DNA of 64,000 bases from Mya arenaria (Eukaryota > Mollusca > Bivalvia > Myida > Myidae): assembly GCF_026914265.1 (NCBI RefSeq), contig NC_069134.1:68255594-68319593 (forward strand). Direction: 5' to 3'. This document shows, in pieces, positions 48,091-59,500 of this stretch. Position 1 is the first letter of the stretch, and the number at the start of each line of letters is the position of its first letter. Position numbers and translations under genes: made by a program. Below the pieces are notes generated by a model. That model made no database searches. It was not told the origin of the DNA and saw only the letters and a list, made by a program, of their open reading frames with translations.

Positions 48091-49170
48091 TTTCCTCTCG
48101 TGCCAGTATTTTCAAGCAGTTTTAGCAGTTTAAAAAATTGTTCCGTCAAAATAATAATTCTTTATCATCAACTTCAACAATACATCCTCCATAAAGTTGG
48201 TTATTTCAGTTTTTCTGAGTCTATCTCGTATGACAGGTTTGGCAAATCTCTGCACTCTTTATTTTTGCTCTTCTCTAGATATTTCAGTCTATAACGACTT
48301 TAACAAAAAAACTTGTCACCATTTGGTCATACAATAAATGTTTTTATTGCACTGAAGATTCAATAGAGGTCCTTTTCCCTTCATGTTTTTACTTCATTTT
48401 TTTTTTTTGTGTGCCTTGACTCGTACATTAAAATTGTATGCACAGTTTCTTAGTAGATCTTTCAAGTTAGTTTTCAGTATTCGTTATTATTTGAGTGGTG
48501 TAAGATCTCTTCGTCAATTGTTAGATTTTAATTTAGACAGTATCAATCAGTTACTTCTAAATTTCTCTTTGAGAGTGATCTCTCGATTAAAAGGTCATTG
48601 TGTTTAACGGGCTGAAAATCGTCATTTTTTATTTTATTTTAAGGCTCAAGATTATTATTTTTTTTGTTTTTTTTTTGTTTGCTTGTTTCTTATTAGCTAG
48701 AAAGTCTACCTTTGTGTCAACTACGTTGAGTGATTAGCTAAGCATAGGTGTTTATTGCACTCGGATGTATCAGTGGTAGAAACTATTTTAGTAGTTTCTC
48801 TGAAATGTTCAAAAAGATCCAATTTGAAAACTCCTTTAATGGAATTATCTGGTTCTTACCTTTGCCATGTTTCGCCGCTTATTTTAACATGATTAATACT
48901 GGTAAAGGTCTACCTACAGATGCTTTGATGGTGAACCTGTTATTTATTATTTGTTTCATTAACATACCTTTTTTATTTTGGAGAACATTGCACTGGATTC
49001 TTCTTTGCGTTTTCCTCGTTCGTTCAGACGTGGTTTTGCCAATTGTTTTTTATCTCTCAAGAATAATGTTTCGGCTGATGAAATTCAAATTATTGAAAAC
49101 TGGCATTCTGATGTTTATAAGCGTTATATTTTGTCTTTATTTTATTTCATTTGTATGATCCTCTATGTAT
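48090..49170 (+). mobile_element. Fossil tyrosine-recombinase element (DIRS-like or Crypton-like)
   Basis: Scattered plus-strand pieces resemble a transposon tyrosine recombinase: a core-binding segment with YYLSGVRSLRQLLDF and a C-terminal catalytic segment with SFRRG followed by SADEIQIIENWHSDVYKRY. Such recombinases occur in DIRS-type retroelements and in Cryptons; no reverse transcriptase belonging to it can be assigned, so the family is open. The copy is broken, with several breaks, and looks old. No terminal repeats were found. Confidence 0.55.
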
Positions 49171-49254
49171 GCCCATATCTAAAATACTATTTCTATTAAT
49201 TGTTCTGACTTGTTGATTTATTATTTAAGTTATCATATTCATTCTGGCCGCTTT

Positions 49255-50020
49255 CAGAACTACATATGGATCAAACTACCCTATTAAGGATGGTAGAAGA
49301 CTGGCAAACGCCGTAATACAAATATGTAGGCGCAGTTCTAATGGATCTCTCAAACGCTTCGACTGCCTGTCCCATGATTTCATCTTACACAAGCGTAATG
49401 CATGTAAGCCTGCACATCTATCTTACAAACAGAAAACAACGGGTCAAACTTGGTCAAATAGCTAGTGTAACACAGTGTGACTCCATCCTAAAAGGTGTGC
49501 CACAAGGATCAATATTAGGGTCTCTAGTCTTCAACATCTTTATCAATGACATCTTCTACTTTGTCAATAATGCAGCCTTGTATTCTCACGCAGGTGACAA
49601 TACTCCTGCTGTGTGTGATAAAATTCTAGGCGTTGAGGTAGATAGTCTATTAAATTGTGATGCTTAGATTTCTCAAATGTGCAAATATAAAGCTAAGCAA
49701 CTGAATATCCTTAAACGATTAAGCAACTTTTTGACAATCAATGCTAAGCTTATTATCTTTAAATCTTTTATCAGATCCAATTTCAACTACTGCCCTGTTG
49801 TTTGGCATTTTGTAGCAAGACAAACACAACAAAAATAGAAAAGATTCAATACAGATCTTTAAAAAAATGTTTTTAATGATTACACCTCAACTTACGAAAA
49901 TCTTCTTCATGGAGTTCAATTGCCAACATTACATATGAGGAGGGAACGACGAATCGCTATTGAAACTTACAAATGTATGTACGGTATATCACCAGAATAT
50001 GTTCAAAACCTTGTGCAGTG
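49255..50020 (+). mobile_element. LINE reverse-transcriptase fragment, decayed
   Basis: A plus-strand stretch encodes YLTNRKQRVKLGQ, LKGVPQGSILGSLVFNIFIND and, further on, LNILKRLSNFLTINAKLIIF, RSNFNYCPVVWHF and LPTLHMRRERRIAI. These are the fingers/palm and C-terminal tail of a CR1/Jockey-type LINE. The catalytic box usually read as YADD is SHAGD here. The reading frame shifts near 49355-49425 and stops occur near 49665, 49835 and 50020, so it cannot encode an active enzyme. The 5' part and ORF1 are absent. Confidence 0.75.
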
Positions 50021-50029
50021 ATATGTCAA

Positions 50030-50548
50030 CTAGAGGAACCGTGCGCGTGTGGATTGCTTGCCAGTGCAGCTTGGAAATCTAGTTTATGTTATCACTGTGT
50101 ACAGTTCTCTAACCGATTTTACTTTTTGCATTTTTATTCATGAAGATATTAGGAACCGACTTTTGTAAACTCTTGTTCCAATATTGTACCTATATAAAAC
50201 TATATGCTTTTATTTCCAGGTCTCCAGTTCGTCGTTATGTTTTGATATTTGATGTACGTTTGCTATTCATGTCGAACTATATATATTATTGAGCAAATGT
50301 TTCTTGTTAGCATATTTCACTGACTGTGAATAAAGATCATTTATCTTGTATTTTGTATATATAGATAGATAGAAAGGTATCTATCTATCTATCCGATAAA
50401 AAATGATAAAGGGAGGTAGTCCGTAATATATGTTCACTGATTTTTAAAAATGTTCCGAAAGGTGTTGTCTGCTGCATCTTCGACGCCACCTACATCGTGG
50501 AAAGCACGCCGCTGATCTCAAAGCACAATCAATCAAATATTAATTAAA
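50030..50548 (+). other. FKBP1A upstream region
   Basis: Contains a tetranucleotide GATA/TATC stretch at about 50365-50395 and, nearer the gene, a moderately GC-richer patch (about 50460-50520) that may be promoter and leader. No TATA box was identified with confidence. Confidence 0.35.
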
Positions 50549-53500
50549 ATGGGAGTCGAAAAACAAGTTATAACAGCTGGAGACGGTAATGAAAATGTCA
50601 AGATTACAATACAGTTTTTTAATTCTAATTTTACATTCTAGTTAGCTATCACTTCCCGTTAGTGAAGCATGATGGTGTCGCCCAGGCGACATACTACTAA
50701 GTAAATGTTTTCATTTGCACAATGGCTTGATGACAAAGGCTCATTAAAGTCACAAGAAATAATTACAACTACCCAAAATTATATTTTATACATACTTGAA
50801 CATGTATATCACCAATATAATACATTGCCATAAACATAAAACGAGATTTGACAAAATTCAAAAATACCCTATACTGTAATATGAAACAAGTGAAGAATGT
50901 TCGCCCGGCGAAAATGTAAACAAAGACCAAATCTCGTCGAAAATTATAACTTCTTTGTAAGCTACAAACAAAATACCTGGCTCATATATGCAGTGGTCCG
51001 TTATATACATGTTAAAACCGGTATTCTTGTCGAGAGAAACTGTATACGACGTAAATGCTTCAAAATGCGAATTATCACAAGCGCTAGCCAGACATTGTTC
51101 TGTCAAAATGACGTAGTACGCGGTTCGCCTTGATCGATTAGCGAAAGCGGTCTAAGGACGGGAACCATCGGAAAAGCGTTGAGTGTTCGGGTGGTTCCCG
51201 CCCTTTGGTCGCTTATGCTAATCGATGAAGGAGAGCTGGGCAGCCTGACGGAGCACTGTCAAAACATTATTTTGGAAACATGTTTGTGGAAGTGTCTCAT
51301 AAAACTAATGCACCAGTCAATTGTAACCACGCCCCCCCCCCCCCCACGTCCGGGGGTATCCCGGGGATAGCCGGGGAAATGGGCTGTGTTTTTTCCTTTC
51401 AGGTTGCCCCGCAGTGCCGGGTGAATGCCGTGGTTTTGTCTTCGCGCAAAATATAGCGGGGAATGGGCCTTACCTAGGGTCCCTGGGGTGCGGGGCATTT
51501 AGCGGGAATTTTACCATCAGTTCGTTTTACCCGGGGTTGGCTGGACCGAAAGTCAAAGTCCCTGCTATTCCCCGGACCTTGGGGGGGCGTGGTTACAATT
51601 GACTGGTGCATAATCACCTTATCAAACTCCGGTAATAAAACGAAGGCGGCAGGGTTTCCGCCAGGAAATTTATAAGGCGCGTCGGTAGAGGAGGGTCGAG
51701 AGGGTGTCCCCTCCCTAAGTCGATTTTTTTCTATTTTTTTGTAATCAAAATGGTGCAATTTCCTGCATTTTAAACAAGTTTACAGTTATATTCGTATGAT
51801 TTAGAATAACCAACTCAAGTCCGGTTTACATTAAAAATATTTGCGAAAAGGTCTAATTGTTTCTCTTCATTTATTCAGTCTGCGAAATGAAAAAAAAATA
51901 AGCATAGGCCATTCGGGCCTATAACCTTAACAAATCCATAGGCCCGAATCATATTTAATAGGCCCAAAAGAAAAATAACAAGTTTGAGCACTTCATAGAG
52001 TATTTAATTTATATTCTCTTGTAAAAAGGGCAACAAAGAAAACACATGGTCCTCAGCCATCGTCACATCATCATCAGCATCTGAATCTGCTTAAGTCTGA
52101 GCTGTCAATTGTCTTCCTCTGAAACATACATATTTATTGTATTGGACGACTCAATGATTTCAGTTCCATATACCGTTAAAAGTATGTAGGTTATTTCATA
52201 AAAATACTATCTATTGCCATTTGCTTTGGTGCAAGTCCGGGCTAAGCATCTTAGCAATTTATGCCAAAGATAGGACGAGACAAAACTAGCATCTATCAAG
52301 TTATTACGGAAATTCCGTTAACAAATCAGTGCACGACATGATGAAATAAGAACATGATGATGAGTTGTAGTGATCGTGAAGGTCAATGCACCTGGAATAT
52401 TGATTATTTAATATAGTAAAAAAACAAACCATGATATCTAATTGATGCTACCGAAAGGTGACAATGGAATCACCTGGTCAAATATGTGAAGTTCTTAAAA
52501 TTATTTATTGTACCACTTTAATTATTTTAGCTGCAAAAGATCAACGTTGTGTCCTTTTCACTTCAATGTCAGTCGTTTGCCAGGTCACAGTTCATCATAG
52601 CCAGTTATATATATCGCTTTCAGGAACACATTAAAATCTGTTTTGCCACAAACAGAAGAATATAAACATGAAAAATAACAGCTCTTATATTTAGATATGT
52701 GTCAATTTTCATACCATAACACTAAAGAAGGGGTTTGAAAAAATATATTCGCGACTGGGCTTGATCAATGTTCAATTCTAAACAATCACAAAAGTCGCGA
52801 AAATATGTGACAAACCAATTTTTTAGTCGCGGCGTGGCAATTTTGATTAATTGATACGAAATATGTTTTCTACACTAATAAATTAATGTTTTTTAAAGTC
52901 ATGAAGTCTGTTCTGTACCTTATACCGCATTCCATCGCTGAAAATTGATCAACTGGTTCTGTTATCGGCTATCCTATCGTGACGTCATCAAATGGCAGAT
53001 AATTTGAAAAACGGTATAAATGTATTTGAAAGAGTGTATAGGGTGAAGCATTGTAATGCAATCACACACTTTATGATTCATTTTTGTGGACAGGAAAAAG
53101 AAAATCGATACTTTGTGAAATAAAGCATGTATTCGTCCATAAAAAAATCATAGGCCCGCCGGGCGTACTCTCTGCCGTTTTGACAGGCCCGACAGATTTT
53201 TTTATACGCTACGGGCATCGGGCGTGTGGCTTATTTTGCAGACTGTTTATTATTGGTATTTCTCAAGTATTCTGACAATACAATCGGGGTAACTTTTTTT
53301 TGATACTCACAAATTTTTGCGAGTGTTTAAATTTTCAACTCGCAAAACCAGACACTCACTTGCATTTTTTTGTGTTTGCTAGGAAAAGGTATATATTGTA
53401 TGAAAAAAATGGTTTAAGGTATAGTGTAATTGTTTTAATGAATCATCATGTAATTGTACTTTAAACGATATCATCATATATCAATATGTAACACTGACAT

Positions 53501-56500
53501 TACGTTCAGAGGAAGTCTGATCAGGCCAGTATTGGTTTGTGCAAAATATTTTGAACATGTTCCATTCATCATCTTAGTTGAGGGTCAATTTAATGTTCAA
53601 CTCCTTTTTCCACATGGAAACAGTTTTAATGGAAGGATTATTTCATTTTGGCTTCTTTTTTTGGAACAGATTGAGCATTGCCATCAGCCGTCGGCGATTT
53701 TAAATCAATACGCGTAAAATCTTTTTGTTTGTCATCATTATACAGACTGTATCTAGATACGATTATCGCTAAATACCGCCGCCAAAATTGGAAACGAAAG
53801 ACCAGTCTACAAAAATACATAGTAACATAGTACCTTCCACATAGTAACCAGTACCTGCCTGTGCGCATATCATTAAGCCATGTCATCAATTTCTGTGTGA
53901 TTATCGGAAAACGAAAGTAGGCATTTCTAAAATTAGTTTTATATCTATTGTGCAGGATCACCGATTATGTTGATATCCATTTAGAGGATTGCATATTTTC
54001 TGCAAATTTTGAACTCGCAACTTTTTGCGAGTGTCTTTAAATTGAACTCGATTTTTAGCTCGACTATTCGGAGAGCTATACTACTCGCCCAAGCGTCGGC
54101 GTCGCCCCTTGGTTAAGGTTTTGCGTGCAAGCACACATAGGTTAATATCTCAGCAACTACTTGAGGTATTGCATTGAGACTTTATACAATGATACTCAAC
54201 CATCCAACCTACTTAATTAACCAAGTTTGAAAACTCTACTTTGCATTTAATGCCAATAATAGACCTTTATTATTTGACTTAGAAATTCTGGTTAAGGTTT
54301 TGCGTGCAAGCACACATAGATTAATATCTCAGCAACTACTTGAGGTATTGCATTGAGACTTGATACAATGGTACTCAACCATCCAACCTACTTAATTAAC
54401 CAAGTTAGATAACTCTGCTTTGCATTTAATGCAAATAATAGCAAGTTAGATAACTCTGCTTTGCATTTAATGCAAATAATAGGCCTTTATTAATCGACTT
54501 AGAAATTCTGGTAAAGGTTTTGCGTGCAAGCACACATAGGTTAATATCTCAGCAACTACTTGAGTTATTGCATTGAGACTTGATACATTGGTACTCAACC
54601 ATCCATCCTACTTAATTAACAAAGTTAGATAACTCTAGTTTGCATTTAATTCAAATAATAGGCCTTTATTATTCGACTTAGAAATTCTGGTTAAGGTTTT
54701 GCGTGCAAGCACACATAGGTTAATATCTCAGCAACTACTTGTGGTATTGAATTGAGACTTTATAGAATGGTAATCAACCACTCAACGTAATTGAATAACC
54801 AAGATATATAACAGTATTTTTTTCAAATAATTGCCCTTTATAATTAGACTTAAAAAATCTGGTTGAAATTTTCCATGTAACCACATTTATGTTACTATCT
54901 CAGCACATCATGAATTGCATTGAAATCTACACTGAAAAGCGGCGAAATAGTCGAACGCGCTGTCTCAACAGCTAATAATTTTAAAGCGGGGTCGGCTAAA
55001 TAATAACTAAAAGGGAATGTAATGTGTATTACAGATTAATTTATCTTTTTTCTAAATAAATTAAAAATGGTAAACAAAAGGACAACTAACAAATGGATGC
55101 GGGATCAATAAACAAAATAAAATGACACACATGTATGTTACCGAAATCAATTAACACTTATTGTTTACTTTGCAATCATAGGTGATTATAGGGATGATGA
55201 TCGCAATTACGACAGTGGTGTTTTTCACACATTCCCACTTTGATAAAGAATAGGTGGAGTTTGGTTTATTGCACCGTCGATCCTCACCGACACGCCTTCA
55301 TGCTGTTGTCGATCCTGAATGGCTGATACAAATGCCGTAATAGTGTCGACACGCCTCCTGGCTGTCGGTCAACTATTGCAACCGTTGCAATTGCAGCAAA
55401 ACAGTGTATTGTCAAAACTGATGATTGTTTTGATAAGGCTTGTCGCTGCGCAGATTAAAGCATGTCAGCATAATTAACGCGTGTCGGTAATTAGCCTTGC
55501 CAGCAGAAGGCAGGTCGGGCCCGACAAGCCATAAAGGCCTGGCGGAATCCCTAGAAGGCGGGGCTCCTTAAGCGACATAGGATGTCCTTTGTTTCATTTA
55601 AAATGGTGAAGTAAAAGAAAAGTTATCTTTGTTTAAAGTCTTCATTTTATGCAAAATGTTGCCTTTCGACGTAGCATATATATATATTACGTCATTGATC
55701 ACGTGGTATTCACACACTGTGTAATAGTCCACCTAAATGGTCGTCAACGAGTCTTTTGACGATTTCTTTACTATGGGAGATTCGTGACGTCCACCATCCA
55801 AGCAAAAAGTAGCGAACGGTCCTTGCGCAAAGAATCCACGCGGCCACAATTTTGAAATTATCTCCGTTTTAAATTCACATTTCTACAAAAATATAATTGC
55901 CTACTATTAAACACATATTTAATTATGGCATTATGCCAAAAAAATGTTCAGATATCATAAAACACTTACATGTGTCAATTTTTTTATCAAATATCCCAAT
56001 ATCTGTAAATCTGGGACAAATCTGACAGGTTGGGTACGTGTATAACTGTATTCGTGACCCAGAATATATTTATGTGAAAATAAAGACTATTGACAAATTC
56101 AATCTAGTTTAGATTACTGTCGGGTAAATATTGAACAATTTTGTCATTATTATTCAACATCGATGCATAATATTACTATATTTTCTTTCGCACAGTGTTA
56201 AATGGTAGAGAGTTTAGCGTTACAGGGATGTCAAAATAATAATTAAAAAAGTATCCCTGATCGCTCATTATTGTAGCTACAAGGATAACCAGCTTCAAGC
56301 AATCATCCTTTTTAAATGTATTTCAGTCAATATTGAAAACAATCCTGAATGTTGAGAAAAGTTTTTGTTAAATACCAGGCCCTTAGGTCTGCAATAGAAA
56401 ATCATAATTTAGCAAAACGTTTCACATAGTCATTGTCCTCAATTTGTAGACCGTCAGTAGTCTAGATGGCTGCAGAATGACAACATACATAGCCAAATTT

Positions 56501-59500
56501 TCTCATGGGACTGTGCCCATTACTTGATAATTATATCATAATGATCTTCCATGTTTTTTTCTGATGGCACAATGCACAATGTTGACTTTATTCCTTGAGA
56601 TTGTAGCTAACTCTTGTCTCTTTTTTCTTGTTGTAGGAAAAACTTTTCCAAAGAAGGGAGATTCACTATCGATGCACTACACTGGTAAGAATAAGTTAAA
56701 ATATTTAGAGCAGTTGTATATTCTAAGCTAGTCTGTTTTTTTTTTTTTTTTAAATGTCACAATGCCAAACGGATATCTGTGATTGGTGCAATTCTATCAC
56801 AAGATACTTCCCAGTGTTTTTTTTTTTGCTTTTAAGGGAATGGTGGTGGGGCTTTTTGAAACAGAAAATAGCATTATAGTTGGAAAAAGGGAAAGATGCT
56901 AGTAGCATGATTAATATTATTGCCTATTATTTCACAAATCTATCGACATATATTCGTGAATGACACTATATTGATACATTTGCTAATTGTTTAGAGCTCA
57001 ATGCCAGACAACCCGAATGTCAGTCAGACAGTTGGACATGTCCAGTATATTTCCATTGTGAAGGACAAAACTTCAGTCTACGTCATACATAATGTTGGGT
57101 TACAGTCAGCATCGTTCCATTTTTGGCAAATCAATCTGATAGTTGTCCATAAATATTCTGTGTTATTTTCAAATATTATATCATGATTATTCAGTGTGTT
57201 CATCAATGACTCACTATTTGTAAACCCTGAAATGCCAAAAATAATTTTATAACATTCCATTTTGTGTTGTAGCTTTATTCTCGTTGATTTACATTTTCCG
57301 GAAATGTTTGAAAATAACAACACTGATGCTGGGTTTCCGTAAATTTTTATGTTCAGGTGGTTCCGGCCAGTCTTGATAATTGAAATATGCTTACACTATT
57401 TCCGCTCCAATTCAACATGTCAATAACAAAAGATTGTATTTTTCTATTTTCATTTTTGCATAAACATTGTTTGACTTGTTCTATAAATTATACTTTATAA
57501 CCAGATCTTTAATTTTAAGATTGATAAAAATTGTTTGATCTAGCCAGGCTTTCAAGCGGGCCCTTCTTTTCCTACTTTTTTGTTAGGCTCCTACTTTTCC
57601 CTACTTTTTCTTGAAAAAGCCCTACGTTCCCTACTTTTTTTGTAAAAATAGTTCAAGAAATAATAGAAAAGTTTTAACTAAATGCATTGATTGAATTAAT
57701 CTAAATCTTGGTTTTAAAAAGAAGCCATTTCTACAATTTTTGTAGGATTAGTTTGATGCAGTAGGTCTCCAGTGCTGCAAGAGGGGTTCTATAATGAGAA
57801 TGAGTGGTGCAAGTTGACAAGTCAGAGACACCATTTCCAGGTTCATCTCCACATCCTCTGGCTGAATCCCTCTTGAAGCACTGGTTTATAAGCAAAGATA
57901 ACTACATGTACATCACAATTGTCCTTGTCAAAAACTCATTTACCTGCCCATACATGCCATATTATTAAGAGGCTTGCCAGGGGATTTAGGTCTGAATTCC
58001 AGAGGATTTTGATATGTCACCAGGGGATTTTTACACAGCGAAATTTAGCGCAATATCTACATTTATGATAAAAGAATAAATACGGAAACACACTCTAATT
58101 AAATAATTTTTGGACTTAGTCATCATGGTCCTTCATGGAATTTCACACTCATAATATTATGGATCCTTTCCACTGTCATTCTTGAGCTAGTTTTAAAAAA
58201 AAATAAAATAAATAAAACAAAAGTTCCTGGGGATATGGATCCTCCGGTTGGGGGACATGGGATGGGTTGGAATTACGGGGGATTTTTCTGCCGGCAGGGG
58301 ATATAGCATGCATGCCTGCCCCTGAAAGGCATTTCATCTGGAGATTTAATCCCACGAAGTAGAAAGTTGAAATGCCTTGCTACAATTTGGCTTGTTTGAG
58401 TGTAGCCTATATTTCTTTTATAAATCTTTGTTTCTTTATGTGAAACTTGGTGGACTCAGTTGAGTCAATTCTTGAGCCTGTTTGTGAAAAATAGGCCAGG
58501 TATCGGCCAATATGCCCATTGTCAATAAAGCAATTATAACTGCCCTTTCCGATAACTAATTCATCTGCCACTAAAGGAGAAAAGTTAACTCATATTTCAA
58601 ATGTCATGCTTTACTTTTTGCTTGTTTGGTTGTAGCCCATGTTTCTTACATAGTTATTGAAAACCCAATATAACCTTTAGGAACACAGAATTATACAAAA
58701 AAGGGCTAGACCCAACCAAGCCAAATTGAAGCATGGCATTTGAAAGTTAACTTTTATTCTTCCTGGAACTAAATCTCACGGTTGAAGTGTATTCAGGGGC
58801 AGATGAATGAGTTATTTGAAAGGACAACTGATTTAGTCATTTGTTCGCATCAAGAAAGGTAAGTAAAGAGCCCTACTATCCTATACTTTTTGCTCTTAAT
58901 ATCCCTATTTTTCCCTACTTTTTCCAAAAAATCCTCCTACTTTTATCCCTACTTTTTGTAACCAGTCACTTGAAAGCCTGTCTAGCTGACCATGTTTATT
59001 TATATTTTTGGAGGAGGTAATTCAGGTAGATAGGTGTCTATAGTTTCTAACAACAGCTCATATAGATAGATTTGCTAGTTCATGGAAAGAAGAGAGACCT
59101 TGGCTAAAGTTCGGTAAGTAGGGACTAAAAATGAAGATTTAGGTTGTTGATACTAAAAACTGTTTAAAACATTGTGACAGGTAAAGAACTGTTGTGACAG
59201 ATAAAATTTTGGTGTTTACCTGTTGCAATATTTTATTATGCCCCCCTTCGAAGAAGAGGAAAATATTGCTTTGCACAGGCATGTCGGTATGTCGGTCGGT
59301 CGGTCCGTCGGTAGACCAAAGCTTGTCCGAGTGATAACTCAACAATGCCTAGACCTATGGTAATCAAACTTGATATGGAAGTTGGGCCTGACCAGTAGAT
59401 GACCCCTAGTGTTTTTGGGGGTCATCGGGTCAAAGGTCAAGGTCACAGTGACCTTGAATGGTAAAAGGTTGTCCAAGTGATAATTCGAAAATGCCTGCAC

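Noticed and set aside
48748-49158. 136-codon hydrophobic plus-strand frame as a membrane protein
   Set aside because: Hydrophobicity comes from T-rich DNA read out of frame across the fossil recombinase region.
50365-50395. GATA/TATC stretch as a regulatory GATA cluster
   Set aside because: A simple tetranucleotide repeat next to the LINE tail; no reason to infer function.
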